Positions 10,005-19,727 of a DNA stretch of 64,000 nt are shown piece after piece (position 1 is the first letter of the stretch; each line of letters starts with the position of its first letter). Source of the DNA: Chelatococcus sambhunathii (GTDB lineage Bacteria > Pseudomonadota > Alphaproteobacteria > Rhizobiales > Beijerinckiaceae); assembly GCF_001418005.1 (NCBI RefSeq), contig NZ_LIOL01000002.1:552990-616989 (forward strand), read 5' to 3'. Under the pieces are notes generated by a model. The model was not told the DNA's origin and ran no database searches. It worked only from the letters and a program-made list of their open reading frames with translations. The position numbers and the translations under genes are program-made.

Positions 10005-12758
10005 TCACGCCTCGGTCGAGGCCTCCCCGCCATCGCCCCCATCCTCGCTCTCGTCGCTGATGCCTTCAACGGAGACAACGCGCTCGTCCTCGGCCGTGTT
10101 GAAGACGATGACGCCCTGGCTGGAGCGGCCGACGATGCGAATGCCGTCGACCGGGCAGCGGATGAGCTGGCCGCCGTCGGTCACCAGCATGATCTGGTCG
10201 CTCGCCTCGACGGGGAAGGACGCCACCAGCGATCCGTTGCGACCGTTGACGGCCATCGCCACGATGCCCTTGCCGCCGCGGCCGGTGACCCGGTACTCGT
10301 AGGCCGATGAACGCTTGCCGTAGCCGTTCTCCGAGATCGTGAGAATGAACTGCTCGGCCGCGCCCATGAGCGCATAGCGCTCCTGCGACAAGGCGCTGTC
10401 GGCCGAGCCCTCCTCCACATCCAGCTCTTCCTCCGCGCCGTCACCGTTGGCCGCGCGGCGGGCGGCATTGGCGAGCTTGAGATAGGCCGCGCGCTCGTCC
10501 GCCGTCGCATCCATATGGCGCAGGATGGCGAGCGAGATGACCTTGTCCCCATCGCCGAGCGAGATACCGCGCACGCCGGTCGAATCGCGGCCCTTGAAGA
10601 CGCGCACCTCCGGCACCGGGAAGCGAATGCACTGGCCGAGCGCCGTCGTCAGCAGCACGTCGTCATGCTCGGTGCAGATTTGCACATCGACGATGGAATC
10701 CCCCTCGTCAAGCTTCATGGCGATCTTGCCGGCGCGGTTCACCTGCACGAAGTCGGACAGCTTGTTGCGCCTGACGTTGCCGCGCGCCGTGGCGAACATC
10801 ACGTCGAGCGACGCCCAGTTCGCCTCGTCCTCCGGCAGGGGCATAATGGTGGTGATGCGCTCGCCCTCGTCGAGCGGCAGCATGTTGATGAGCGCCTTGC
10901 CGCGGGCGTTCGGCGCCGCAAGCGGCAGGCGCCACACCTTCTCCTTGTACACCTGGCCATGCGAGGAGAAGAAGAGCACTGGCGTGTGCGTGCTGGCGAC
11001 AAAAAGGCGCGAGACGAAATCCTCGTCGCGCGTCTGCATGCCGCTGCGGCCCTTGCCGCCGCGCCGCTGGGCCCGGTAGGTCGTCAGCGGCACGCGCTTG
11101 ATGTAGCCGGCATGGCTGACGGTGACGACCATGTCCTCGCGCTGGATGAGATCCTCGTCCTCTACATCCGCCGCCCAGTCGAGGATCTCGGTCTTGCGCG
11201 GGGTGGCGAAGGCATCGCGCACGGCGGCGAGTTCGTCCTTCACGATGCCCATGATGCGCGCGCGCGAGCGCAGGATGTCGAGATAGTCGCTGATCTCCTC
11301 GGCGAGCTTGTTGAGCTCGTCGGCGATCTCGTCGCGGCCGAGGGCCGTCAGGCGCTGCAGGCGCAGGTCGAGGATGGCACGCGCCTGCGTCTCCGACAGG
11401 CGATAGGTGCCGTTCTCGCTCACCCGGTGGCGCGGATCGTCGATAAGGGCGATGAGCGGCGCGACGTCGCCGGCCGGCCAGTCGCGCGCCATCAGCGCCT
11501 CGCGCGCCGAGTTCGGGTCCGGCGCCGTGCGGATGAGGTGGATGACCTCGTCGATATTGGCGACGGCAATGGCAAGACCCGCCAACACGTGGGCGCGATC
11601 GCGCGCCTTGTTGAGCAGGAACTTTGTGCGGCGGGAGACCACCTCCTCACGGAAATCGACAAAGGCGACGATCATGTCGCGCAGCGTCATCACCTCCGGC
11701 CGGCCGCCGTTCAACGCCACCATGTTGGCGCCGAAGCTCGTCTGCATGGGCGTGTAGCGGTAGAGCTGGTTGAGGACGACGTCCGCCACCGCATCGCGCT
11801 TCAGTTCGATGACGATGCGCATGCCGTCGCGGTCGGATTCGTCGCGCAGGTCCGAAATGCCTTCGATGCGCTTCTCGCGTACCAGATCGGCGATCTTCTC
11901 GATCAGCGCCGCCTTGTTCACCTGGTACGGAATTTCCGTGACGACGATTGCCTCGCGGTCCTTGCGCACCTCCTCCACCACGCTCCGGGCACGCATGATG
12001 ATGGAGCCGCGCCCGGTCGTGTAGGCCGCTCGGATGCCCGAGCGGCCGAGGATCGTCGCCGCGGTCGGGAAGTCCGGGCCGGGCACGATCTCGATCAGAT
12101 CCTCGTCGGTGATCTCGGGCCGGTCGATATAGGCGACACAGGCATCGACCACCTCGCCGAGATTATGCGGCGGGATGTTGGTGGCCATGCCGACGGCGAT
12201 GCCGCCGGCGCCGTTGACGAGCAGGTTCGGGAAACGCGCCGGCAGAACCGACGGCTCCTGCTCCGTATTGTCGTAGTTGTCGTTGAAATCGACCGTGTCC
12301 TTGTCGATATCCTCGATCAGGGACATTGCCGCCCTGGCAAGCCGCGATTCGGTATAGCGCATAGCCGCCGGCGGGTCGCCGTCCACCGAGCCGAAGTTGC
12401 CCTGCCCGTCGACGAGCGGCAGGCGCATGGAGAAATCCTGCGCCATGCGCACGAGGGCGTCGTAGATCGACTGGTCGCCGTGCGGGTGATACTTACCGAT
12501 CACGTCACCGACGATGCGGGCCGATTTTCGGTAGGGCTTGTCCGGCGTGTAGCCGTTCTCGTGCATCGAGAAGAGGATGCGCCGGTGCACGGGCTTGAGG
12601 CCGTCGCGCACATCCGGCAGGGCACGGCTCACGATCACGCTCATGGCGTAATCGAGGTAGCTGCGCTTCATTTCATCGATGATGGAGACCGGCTTGATAT
12701 CGCCGCCGGGCGGCTCGCGGTCGCTGCCGCCGTTCTCGATGTCGTCTTGATCCGCCAA
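10005..12758 (-). CDS. gyrA: DNA gyrase subunit A
   Basis: GyrA forms the breakage-reunion core of gyrase with GyrB and introduces negative supercoils. The 917-residue protein has the winged-helix/tower domain with catalytic Y135 in [10 protein letters not shown], and a C-terminal beta-pinwheel domain. The pinwheel carries the GyrA box QRRGGKG within [14 protein letters not shown], which separates it from ParC. The quinolone-resistance region reads [10 protein letters not shown]: Gln96 occupies the place of E. coli Ser83 and Asp100 that of Asp87. An acidic insertion (about [15 protein letters not shown]) and an acidic C-terminal tail ([16 protein letters not shown]) are present; I believe such insertions are common in alphaproteobacterial GyrA. 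It is a single gene, convergent with the orphan gene. Confidence 0.98.
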   Translation of the reverse strand: MADQDDIENGGSDREPPGGDIKPVSIIDEMKRSYLDYAMSVIVSRALPDVRDGLKPVHRRILFSMHENGYTPDKPYRKSARIVGDVIGKYHPHGDQSIYDALVRMAQDFSMRLPLVDGQGNFGSVDGDPPAAMRYTESRLARAAMSLIEDIDKDTVDFNDNYDNTEQEPSVLPARFPNLLVNGAGGIAVGMATNIPPHNLGEVVDACVAYIDRPEITDEDLIEIVPGPDFPTAATILGRSGIRAAYTTGRGSIIMRARSVVEEVRKDREAIVVTEIPYQVNKAALIEKIADLVREKRIEGISDLRDESDRDGMRIVIELKRDAVADVVLNQLYRYTPMQTSFGANMVALNGGRPEVMTLRDMIVAFVDFREEVVSRRTKFLLNKARDRAHVLAGLAIAVANIDEVIHLIRTAPDPNSAREALMARDWPAGDVAPLIALIDDPRHRVSENGTYRLSETQARAILDLRLQRLTALGRDEIADELNKLAEEISDYLDILRSRARIMGIVKDELAAVRDAFATPRKTEILDWAADVEDEDLIQREDMVVTVSHAGYIKRVPLTTYRAQRRGGKGRSGMQTRDEDFVSRLFVASTHTPVLFFSSHGQVYKEKVWRLPLAAPNARGKALINMLPLDEGERITTIMPLPEDEANWASLDVMFATARGNVRRNKLSDFVQVNRAGKIAMKLDEGDSIVDVQICTEHDDVLLTTALGQCIRFPVPEVRVFKGRDSTGVRGISLGDGDKVISLAILRHMDATADERAAYLKLANAARRAANGDGAEEELDVEEGSADSALSQERYALMGAAEQFILTISENGYGKRSSAYEYRVTGRGGKGIVAMAVNGRNGSLVASFPVEASDQIMLVTDGGQLIRCPVDGIRIVGRSSQGVIVFNTAEDERVVSVEGISDESEDGGDGGEASTEA

Positions 12759-13040
12759 GGTGCACGTCCGCAGTGAATGCTCCGCCGGCGGGGATGTCGC
12801 GGCGGAATGAGTCTCATTGGGTCTAGCCCATACGGCCCCAAAATGCCATAGGCGAAAGCGCCGCGCCCCGTAACTGATCCACGATCAGAATCAGCCACTT
12901 AGTTGTGGTTTTGGATGTTTCTGCGACGCCGGCCGGCGCAAGTCTCGAAGCACGGTGGCGCAGGAGCGCCAACTGCCTTGCGCAAGCCTCGGCGGCGACG
13001 GCACAATCGCGCGTGAAAAGCGGCAGAATGCGGGGGCATC
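12759..13040. other. Divergent intergenic region between gyrA and marC
   Basis: These 282 bases separate two divergent genes and must carry both promoters. I find no convincing -35/-10 pair, repeat or conserved RNA. Short frames here look like chance. Confidence 0.4.
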
Positions 13041-13670
13041 GTGCAGGAATTCATCTCATCGGCACTCGTCACGCTGCTCGTCACGCTCGATCCGCCGGGT
13101 CTTGCACCGATCTTCCTCAGCCTCACGCGTGGCATGACGGCGGCGGAGAGCCGGCGCGTCGCCGTGCGCGCCTGCATCATCGCCTTCGGCATCATGGCCT
13201 TCTTCGGCCTCGGCGGCGATTTCCTCCTGCAGGCGCTCGGCATCGGCCTGCCGGCCTTCCGCATCGCCGGGGGACTGCTGCTGTTCTGGATCGCCTTCGA
13301 GATGGTTTTCGAGCTGAGGACGGCGCGCAAGGCGGCGACGGCCGAGACGGCGATCACCGAGGACCATATCCGTAACGTGGCGGCCTTCCCGCTCGCCATA
13401 CCCCTGCTCGCCGGCCCGGGCGCCATCACCGCCACGATTCTCATCGCCGGCCAGGCGGGCGGCGAGCCGGTGCGGCTCGTTCTGCTGCTCGCCATGATTG
13501 CCGCGGTACTGGCGCTCTGCCTCGTCGTCTTCCATCTTGCCAAGAGCATAGCGCGGCTGCTCGGCACGACGGGCAACATCGTGCTCACGCGCCTGCTCGG
13601 CGTTATCCTTGCCGCCCTCGCGGTCCAGTTCGTCATCGACGGCATCAAGGCGGTCGCTGCGACCGGCTGA
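13041..13670 (+). CDS. MarC family (UPF0056) integral membrane protein
   Basis: This 209-residue membrane protein has six predicted hydrophobic segments and the MarC family hallmarks: LLVTLDPPGLAPIFLSLT near the N-terminus, FRIAGGLLLFWIAFEM, and FPLAIPLLAGPGAITATILI in the second half. The physiological role of the family is not settled; the old link to multiple antibiotic resistance was not upheld, to my knowledge. The start is GTG at 13041, with GGGGGC just upstream and no suitable ATG before the first membrane segment. It is transcribed away from gyrA. Confidence 0.9.
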   Translation: MQEFISSALVTLLVTLDPPGLAPIFLSLTRGMTAAESRRVAVRACIIAFGIMAFFGLGGDFLLQALGIGLPAFRIAGGLLLFWIAFEMVFELRTARKAATAETAITEDHIRNVAAFPLAIPLLAGPGAITATILIAGQAGGEPVRLVLLLAMIAAVLALCLVVFHLAKSIARLLGTTGNIVLTRLLGVILAALAVQFVIDGIKAVAATG

Positions 13671-13740
13671 CGACCCAGGCGGAACAAATGCGGCTGAGGC
13701 CCCGTTGTCGTCCCGGACATGCAAGGGACGGGGGTGTATC

Positions 13741-13890
13741 ATGCCATCACGAAGCCTGCTTTATCTTCTCGTCGGCGCGCTGGGCGTCGTCGTCATCGTT
13801 CTCGGCTATCGCCTCTACGAGGAAGAGCGCAAGCCCGACGGGGTGGAGATCAGCATCGGTCAGCACGGTGTGTCGATCGAGAAGAACTGA
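13741..13890 (+). CDS. Small single-span membrane protein
   Basis: The 49-residue product has one membrane helix (about residues 6-23, LLYLLVGALGVVVIVLGY) followed by a charged tail YEEERKPDGVEISIGQHGVSIEKN. Similar short proteins with a one-helix anchor and a tail ending in a G-[IV]-[ES]-I-x-I...G-[VL]-S-[IV]-E-K pattern occur widely in Hyphomicrobiales, as far as I recall. They have no assigned function. A GGGACGGGGG stretch precedes the ATG. The frame is open upstream to 13609, but that overlaps marC and lacks the membrane pattern. Confidence 0.7.
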   Translation: MPSRSLLYLLVGALGVVVIVLGYRLYEEERKPDGVEISIGQHGVSIEKN

Positions 13891-13967
13891 ATGGGGCGGA
13901 CAGCCCGCTGCGCCGCTCGCCCCGTCGACGTGGGGGCAAAGTGGAAGGCTCGAGTGGGAGACGGCAC

Positions 13968-14252
13968 ATGAGAGACAGCGTCAAGGCAGCAATCCTTTGT
14001 CTCGGCATGGGTCTCGGTCTGGGCTTGGGCGCGTCGGCCGGGGCCATGCCCCTCGCGCCATCCGCTGACGGCGCGAGAGCAGCCCAACGGACGGAAGGGC
14101 CCGTTACCTCCGTCCGCTGGGTGTGCAACCGCTGGGGTGACTGCTTCTGGCGGCCGGGCCCACCGCCGCGCGGCCGTGTGGTCTGCCGCTGGCGCTGGCG
14201 CGACACACCGTGGGGGCCGCGCCGCGTGCGCGTCTGCACGAGGCGCTGGTAG
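13968..14252 (+). CDS. Small exported Arg/Trp-rich protein
   Basis: The 94-residue protein has a Sec signal peptide (residues 1-26, hydrophobic core AAILCLGMGLGLGLG, cleavage near GASAGA). The mature part is rich in Trp, Arg and Pro: VRWVCNRWGDCFWRPGP...RGRVVCRWRWRD...RRVRVCTRRW. Four cysteines could form two disulfides. Comparable small exported proteins with repeated C-x-R-W units are common in Hyphomicrobiales and unassigned. Function is unknown; the cationic amphipathic composition may mean binding to envelope polymers. It converges with the ceramidase-like gene. Confidence 0.65.
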   Translation: MRDSVKAAILCLGMGLGLGLGASAGAMPLAPSADGARAAQRTEGPVTSVRWVCNRWGDCFWRPGPPPRGRVVCRWRWRDTPWGPRRVRVCTRRW

Positions 14253-14255
14253 CGC

Positions 14256-14933
14256 TCAGGCCGGCCTCGGCAGCGCCACCCGCAGCAGCAGGAACAAAAC
14301 GAGCCCGTTGGCGAGGTGCCACACGAAATGGGTGCCGAGGGGCAACGCGCCACAAACGAGCGTATCGATGCTGCGGAAGGTCAGCGAGACGACGAAGAGG
14401 CCGCCGATGCCGACGAGCGCACGTCCGACGGCCGGCTTGCAGCGCCATACGAGGGCCCCGACGACGATCATCGCGGCGGCGGCCGGCAGATAGCCGGCCG
14501 ATCCGTTGAGCGGATCGTAGCCGAACTGCGCGCGGGCGAAATCGAGCCACAATCCTGGCACCATCATCGACAATCCCTGAAACAGCGCCGTGACGGCGAG
14601 CGCCGCCCACAGCGGCAGCTCAAGGTAGCGCCGCATGGCGAGGAAGAAATAGACGATGATGAACAGTGCGATGGGCACGACATCGGCGAGTGCCGCCCAG
14701 CGCGTCGCGACCGTGTGGAAGAGGAAGGAGCCGACGCCTACGGCAAAGGCCAGCACGATCAGGACCGCCACCAGCCAGTCCCGCCGCGGCGCCCGCAGCC
14801 AGATCAGGCCCGCCGCGATGGCCGCGAGGATGAAGGCGCCGTTCGTCAGCGCATTGACGGGTTCGGACCAGAAGCTCGGATCGATGCGCTCGCAATAGGC
14901 ATCGATCGGTTGATGCCAGGACGACCGATCCAT
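14256..14933 (-). CDS. Alkaline-ceramidase-like membrane protein (CREST superfamily)
   Basis: The 225-residue polytopic protein has about seven hydrophobic helices. It shows the signatures of the ceramidase (alkaline ceramidase/PAQR/Per1, CREST) superfamily: CERIDPSFWSEPVNALTN at the N-terminus, GSFLFHTVATRWAALADVVPI in the middle, with Ser, His and Asp, and GTHFVWHLANGLVLFLLLR at the end, with the two late His. Eukaryotic relatives hydrolyse ceramide using zinc bound by these residues. Bacterial members are mostly uncharacterised, so the substrate is inferred. The start ATG (14931-14933) is preceded by a G-rich ribosome site. It diverges from xth. Confidence 0.85.
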   Translation of the reverse strand: MDRSSWHQPIDAYCERIDPSFWSEPVNALTNGAFILAAIAAGLIWLRAPRRDWLVAVLIVLAFAVGVGSFLFHTVATRWAALADVVPIALFIIVYFFLAMRRYLELPLWAALAVTALFQGLSMMVPGLWLDFARAQFGYDPLNGSAGYLPAAAAMIVVGALVWRCKPAVGRALVGIGGLFVVSLTFRSIDTLVCGALPLGTHFVWHLANGLVLFLLLRVALPRPA

Positions 14934-15030
14934 CCCCCACCCCTCGCCTTCGCGTGATTGCGGTGCCGTCCCTCCCGTGTCACATCTCCATGACGATGAG
15001 GCAACACCCCTTCGCCGGAGCCGACACGCC

Positions 15031-15813
15031 ATGCGGATCGCCACCTGGAACGTCAATTCCGTCAAGCAGCGGCTGGAGCATCTGCTGCGCTTCCTGAAGG
15101 AGGAGGCGCCGGACGTCGTCTGCCTGCAGGAGCTGAAGTGCCAGGAGGACGCCTTCCCGCGGCTCGAGCTCGACGGCACCGGCTATAACATCGCGCTGTG
15201 CGGGCAGAAGAGCTTCAACGGCGTCGCCATCCTCTCCAAGCGGCCGCTGGAGGACATCCGCCTGCGCCTGCCTGGTGACGACGATGACGGTCAGGCGCGC
15301 TTCGTCGAGGCGCTCGTGCCGGGCAAGAAAGGCGCGGCGCGCATCGCCGCGATCTACCTGCCGAACGGCAATCCCGCGCCGTCCGAGAAATACAGCTACA
15401 AGCTCGCCTGGATGGACCGGCTCCATGCCCACGCCCGGACCCGGCTCGCCGAAGAGGAGCCCTTCGTAATCGCGGGCGACTTCAACGTCATCCCCGAGCC
15501 GAAGGATGCAGCCCGGCCGGAGCTGTGGGTGAACGACGCGCTGTTCCTGCCGCAAACGCGGGAGAAGTTCCGCGGCCTCCTCAACCTCGGTCTCTACGAC
15601 GCCCTGCGCTCCACCACCGATGCCACGGGCCTCTATACCTTTTGGGACTACCAGGCGGGGGCGTGGCAGAAGAACAATGGCATCCGCATCGACCACCTGC
15701 TCCTGTCGCCGCAGGCGGCCGACCGGCTCCGGAGCGTCACGATCGTCAAGCGCACGCGCGCCTGGGACAAGCCGTCCGACCACGTGCCCGTCATGGCCGA
15801 ATTCGATCTGTGA
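15031..15813 (+). CDS. xth: Exodeoxyribonuclease III / AP endonuclease
   Basis: This EEP-superfamily nuclease incises abasic sites and removes 3' blocks in base excision repair. The 260-residue protein carries the metal and catalytic residues N7 (WNVNS), E34 (CLQELK), GDFN near residues 150-153, and the terminal D-H pair in KPSDHVPVMAEF. The start MRIATWNVNS is canonical; the upstream in-frame ATG at 14977 adds 18 residues without family similarity. It converges with the fecR-like gene with only 10 bases between stops. Confidence 0.95.
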   Translation: MRIATWNVNSVKQRLEHLLRFLKEEAPDVVCLQELKCQEDAFPRLELDGTGYNIALCGQKSFNGVAILSKRPLEDIRLRLPGDDDDGQARFVEALVPGKKGAARIAAIYLPNGNPAPSEKYSYKLAWMDRLHAHARTRLAEEEPFVIAGDFNVIPEPKDAARPELWVNDALFLPQTREKFRGLLNLGLYDALRSTTDATGLYTFWDYQAGAWQKNNGIRIDHLLLSPQAADRLRSVTIVKRTRAWDKPSDHVPVMAEFDL

Positions 15814-15823
15814 ACGCCATGGC

Positions 15824-16618
15824 TCACGGCCCGTTGTTTCCCGGTACGCCGCCTCCTTGATTGCCACCGCCCTGGCCGCCGCGGTTGCCGCCCTGTGAGG
15901 AGCCTCCATCACCCGGCGAGGCGGGGCCGTTGCGGTCGAGCCATTCGATCGGCTGCCTTGACGGCACCTCTTCCACCTGCCGGCAGAGGGCCCGGTTGCT
16001 GCTCCGCAGGCAGGCCTCGAAGAAGTCGAAGGTGTTCGCCGTGCCGGGCACCGGCCCGACGAGGCCGGTCCGCGTGACGACGACGACGTCTGCGGGACGC
16101 ACCATGTCGACACAGCGGCCCGCGAGCGTGCAAACCTCGACCGCTCCCGTCTGCAGCACCACCGTGACGCGGGCGGCCTCGACAAGAAGATCGAAGACTG
16201 TGCCACGTACGCCGATGGTCGCGATCGGCGTGCGGATCTCGTACGCGCCGGAGGGCGAGGCGCCGCTCACCCAGCGGAAGGCGCCGCGGGTGGCGCGCAC
16301 CACGGCTTCAGTTGCCGTCCGGTCGGGATTGAAGACGAAGCGGTCGAGCGTGACGACGGCATTGGCCGTCATCATCAAGTGCGTCTCGTCGCGGAAGACG
16401 AGGCGAGCCGCGCTGTCCCGGCCGGTGCGGATGATCTCGTCGGCGAAGACGTCCGAACCGACGGTGACGGTCCGCACCCGCCCGTTGAGGCTGCCCGACA
16501 CCTGGCGCTCGGCGATCACGGCCGCGCCGATGTCCGTCTCGGCCGCTGCGGGCCCGCAGAGCGCCGTCAGGAAGCCGGCAGCCAGTGCCGCCACAGTGGC
16601 AATCGTGCACCTTGCCAT
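15824..16618 (-). CDS. Exported FecR-domain protein
   Basis: The 264-residue protein has a signal peptide (residues 1-26, ending GPAAA) and then a FecR domain (about residues 35-185). Family patterns are DEIIRTGRDSAARLVFRDETHLMMTANAVVTLDRF, RATRGAFRWVSGA and YEIRTPIATIGVRGTVFDL. The Gly/Gln/Asn-rich C-terminal tail (SSQGGNRGGQGGGNQGGG) looks disordered. The gene diverges from a CHASE2-cyclase gene across 122 bases. FecR-like proteins next to CHASE2 adenylate/guanylate cyclases are a recurring bacterial pairing, which suggests the FecR protein signals to the CHASE2 sensor in the periplasm. GAGGGG precedes the ATG. Confidence 0.9.
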   Translation of the reverse strand: MARCTIATVAALAAGFLTALCGPAAAETDIGAAVIAERQVSGSLNGRVRTVTVGSDVFADEIIRTGRDSAARLVFRDETHLMMTANAVVTLDRFVFNPDRTATEAVVRATRGAFRWVSGASPSGAYEIRTPIATIGVRGTVFDLLVEAARVTVVLQTGAVEVCTLAGRCVDMVRPADVVVVTRTGLVGPVPGTANTFDFFEACLRSSNRALCRQVEEVPSRQPIEWLDRNGPASPGDGGSSQGGNRGGQGGGNQGGGVPGNNGP

Positions 16619-16740
16619 CGCGCGCCCCTCTTTGCTTGACGAGAGTATAACTTGCAACGCAGCCAGTGCACGAGGAAGGGGCGCGATTTGCCTTGCGCAC
16701 CGGCGATTGCGACAGTCTCTCCTGCAGACGGAGACGACCC

Positions 16741-18882
16741 ATGCAGGACAGCGGCCCGACGCCGACGACACCGACGGACCGACGCCGATGGGCACGCCGC
16801 CACCTGCAGCCCGGCGGCTGGATCGCCGTGCTCGTTCCGGTTGCCGTCACTGCCGCGCTCATCCTCTGGGCGCCCATGCCGGTGCGCGCCGTGCGCGACA
16901 TCACATTCGACAGCTACCAGCGCCTGTCGCCGCGTCCCTACGACCCCACCCTGCCCGTTCGCATCGTCGATATCGACGACGAGAGCCTTGCCCGACTGGG
17001 CCAGTGGCCCTGGCCGCGGGCGCGCCTCGCCGCGATCGTCGACCGGCTGCGGGCGGCCGGTGCCGTCGCCTTCGACATCCTCCTGTCGGAGCCGGAGCGA
17101 ACCAACGGGCCGGACGGCGACGAGCGGCTGGCCGAGGCCGTCGCCTCAGCCCCTGTCATCATGAGCCTCTCCCTGACGAACGCCCCTGGTGAGACGCCCC
17201 TCGCGCCGAAAGCGGGCTTTGCCACGGCAGGCGACGATCCCCTGAAATTCGTGCCGCGCTTCTCGGGCGTCATTCCCTCTCTGCCGCTCTTCACCGAACC
17301 GGCAGCCGGCCTCGGGGCGCTCAACTGGGTGCCGGATCGCGACCTCGTCGTGCGGCGCGTGCCGACGCTCATGGCGCTCGGCGATGCGCTGGTGCCGGGC
17401 CTGGCAAGCGAGGCGCTGCGTGTCGCGCAAGGGGCATCGACCATCCTCGTGCGCGCCTCGAATGCGAGCGGCGAAACCGCTTTCGGACGTCCGACGGGGA
17501 TCGCGGCCGTGCGCATCGGCGAGGTCACGATCGCCACAGAGGCGGACGGGGCGCTGCGCATCCACTATGCCGGCACCCGAGACGAGCGTCGCCTCCCGGC
17601 CTGGCGCCTGCTGGACGGCTCCGCCGATACGGCCGCGCTTTCCGGCGCCATCGTCCTCGTCGGCGCGAGCGCCGCCGCCCTTGCCGACGTGCGCGCGACG
17701 CCGCTCGAGGCGGCGGTGCCCGGCGTCGATATCCACGCGGAATTCCTCGAGCACGTGCTGTCGGGTGCCCGCCTGATGCGGCCGGATTATGCGCCGGGCG
17801 TCGAGGTGGCCGGGCTTCTTGCCCTCAGCGCCCTTGCCGTGGCACTTGCCCTGCGAGTGCGGCCCCTTGTCAGCGCCCCCGCCTTCCTTGGCCTCGCGGC
17901 GGCCGTGGGCGCGGCAAGCTGGCTTGCCTTCTCGCGCGCGGCGATGCTCATCGATCCAGTCTGGCCGCTGGCCGGCACGGCGGCGTCTTTCGCCAGTGCC
18001 ATCGCCATCGCCCTGCGTCGCACTGAGGCGGAGCGGCGGTGGATCCGCCAAGCCTTCGCGCGCTATCTGTCACCGGAGGTCGTGGCGGTGCTGTCGCGCG
18101 AACCAGGGCGCCTGGCGCTCGGCGGCGAAACCCGGCCGATAACCGTTCTCTTCGCCGACATTCGCGGCTTCACCAGTCGTGCCGAGCGGCTCGACGCGCG
18201 GGACGTCGTCGCCTTCCTCAATACCGTGCACACGCCGCTGACCGACGAGGTGATGCGCCACGGCGGCACCATCGACAAGTTCCTCGGCGACGGCCTCATG
18301 GCCTTCTGGAACGCACCGCTCGACGTGCCCGACCACGTGGCGAAGGCGCTCGCGGCCGCCCTCGCCATGCAAGCGGCCATTGGCCGGCTTGCCCCAGCCC
18401 TGGCGCAGGAGGGTTTGCCGCCGCTTGCCGTGGGCATCGGCATCCACACCGGTCCGGCCTGCGTCGGCAACCTCGGCTCGCTGCATCGCTTCGACTATTC
18501 CGCCGTGGGCGATACGGTAAATGCTGCCGCGCGCATCGAGCAGGCGAGCAAAATCTACGGGGAGCCAATCCTCGCCTCGGGAGCGGTCGTCGCCGCGGCG
18601 CCCGCCTTCGGCTTCCTCCTCGTCGACGAGGTGCGCCTGCGCGGCCGCGGCGAGGCGACGCGGCTTTATACGCTCGTGTGCGGGCCCGACCAGCGGGACG
18701 CCGGATTCGACGATTTCCGCCGGCAACACGACTGTGCCATCGAGGCCGCAATCGGGAGGCGGCCATCAGCACGAGAGCTTCTGGACGAGGTATCGCGAAA
18801 CTCCCGCGGGGTTGACCGGGCGCCGCTATACGCCTTCCACCGGGCGCGACTCGCGGAGAACGAGTCGGTGTCGAAAGGCTGA
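16741..18882 (+). CDS. CHASE2-domain adenylate/guanylate cyclase
   Basis: This is a membrane receptor cyclase of 713 residues: an N-terminal anchor (about residues 25-45), a periplasmic CHASE2 sensor to about residue 350, three closely spaced membrane helices, and a class III nucleotide cyclase domain from about 465 to 645. Catalytic-metal aspartates are D473 in VLFADIRGFTS and D517 in FLGDGLMAFW. The transition-state segment FDYSAVGDTVNAAARIEQ is present. The product is probably cAMP; the sequence alone does not exclude cGMP. GGAG lies 9 bases before the ATG, which decides against an upstream in-frame ATG (16666). It is divergent from the FecR protein, a likely functional partner, and convergent with the ExoR-like gene. 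Confidence 0.93.
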   Translation: MQDSGPTPTTPTDRRRWARRHLQPGGWIAVLVPVAVTAALILWAPMPVRAVRDITFDSYQRLSPRPYDPTLPVRIVDIDDESLARLGQWPWPRARLAAIVDRLRAAGAVAFDILLSEPERTNGPDGDERLAEAVASAPVIMSLSLTNAPGETPLAPKAGFATAGDDPLKFVPRFSGVIPSLPLFTEPAAGLGALNWVPDRDLVVRRVPTLMALGDALVPGLASEALRVAQGASTILVRASNASGETAFGRPTGIAAVRIGEVTIATEADGALRIHYAGTRDERRLPAWRLLDGSADTAALSGAIVLVGASAAALADVRATPLEAAVPGVDIHAEFLEHVLSGARLMRPDYAPGVEVAGLLALSALAVALALRVRPLVSAPAFLGLAAAVGAASWLAFSRAAMLIDPVWPLAGTAASFASAIAIALRRTEAERRWIRQAFARYLSPEVVAVLSREPGRLALGGETRPITVLFADIRGFTSRAERLDARDVVAFLNTVHTPLTDEVMRHGGTIDKFLGDGLMAFWNAPLDVPDHVAKALAAALAMQAAIGRLAPALAQEGLPPLAVGIGIHTGPACVGNLGSLHRFDYSAVGDTVNAAARIEQASKIYGEPILASGAVVAAAPAFGFLLVDEVRLRGRGEATRLYTLVCGPDQRDAGFDDFRRQHDCAIEAAIGRRPSARELLDEVSRNSRGVDRAPLYAFHRARLAENESVSKG

Positions 18883-18896
18883 ATCAGCTGAGGTTT

Positions 18897-19727
18897 TTAG
18901 CGGTGTTTGCTGAGATACTGCTGCATGTAGGCGAGCGCCGCCTGCCGGTCGCTTTCGCTCGCGGAAGAGAAGGCCTTGTCATGCAGATCGATGATCCAGC
19001 TGTCCTTTTGCGGATCGGCTGCCTCGCGGGCCATCGTCAGCCACATCAGGCCGCGGGCACCTTGCCGCGGCACGCCGTCGCCGAGGATGAGCAGGTTGCC
19101 GAGTAGCGCCTGGGCGGCGTGATGCCCCTTCTCCGCGGACAGGTGCAGCCAGCGCGCTGCCTGGCGGCTGTCCTTCTCGACGCCTAACCCCTCGAGATAG
19201 AGGCGTGCAAGGCCATACTGCGCATCCGGATCGCCGTAGTAGGAGGCAGCATAGTAGAACATGTCCACCGCGCGGCTGACGTCGCGTTTGACGTAGCTGC
19301 CGGATATGCCTTCAAGAAAATAGCCGCCGAGCGCGACGAAGGCGCTGGAGACGAAGCGCGCATTGGCCGAAGCCGGGCTCTCGTCCGCATACTGGTCGGC
19401 GATCTTCGAGAAATACTCGAAGGCCTTGAGATCGTCGTGGCCGACGCCGTCACCCTCGGCATACATGCGGCCGAGCTTCCACAGCGCCATGGTATGGCCC
19501 TGGGTTGCCGCATATTCGAGCGCGCGCACGGCGCCCACCTTGTCGCCGGCGTTGTAGTCGCGGATGCCGATCTTGAAGGCGTCGCGCACCGACTTGAAGG
19601 CATCGGTGGGCGAGGCGCCGATCACCGGGGCGGCGGCGGAGCGCGGGCCGTCGAGCGCCAGGGCCGCCGGCGTGGCGGCAAAGACGAGAGCGCCGAGCCC
19701 GCAGGCGAGTACTCTACTGGTCAGCAT
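18897..19727 (-). CDS. exoR: ExoR-like periplasmic Sel1-repeat protein
   Basis: The 276-residue protein has a signal peptide (residues 1-24, ending ALA) and at least four Sel1-type repeats, for example [47 protein letters not shown] and [26 protein letters not shown] (fragments shown). Length and repeat order match rhizobial ExoR, the periplasmic inhibitor of the ExoS-ChvI two-component system controlling exopolysaccharide and motility. Orthology is inferred, since Sel1 proteins are a large family. Its start codon lies inside the end of ilvD (14-base overlap), so it is probably translated with ilvD. No exoS/chvI gene is in this window. Confidence 0.75.
   Translation of the reverse strand: MLTSRVLACGLGALVFAATPAALALDGPRSAAAPVIGASPTDAFKSVRDAFKIGIRDYNAGDKVGAVRALEYAATQGHTMALWKLGRMYAEGDGVGHDDLKAFEYFSKIADQYADESPASANARFVSSAFVALGGYFLEGISGSYVKRDVSRAVDMFYYAASYYGDPDAQYGLARLYLEGLGVEKDSRQAARWLHLSAEKGHHAAQALLGNLLILGDGVPRQGARGLMWLTMAREAADPQKDSWIIDLHDKAFSSASESDRQAALAYMQQYLSKHR

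Noticed and set aside
10515-12776. 753-codon plus-strand frame opposite gyrA
   Set aside because: This is an antisense shadow of gyrA with biased, low-complexity composition and no recognisable domain.
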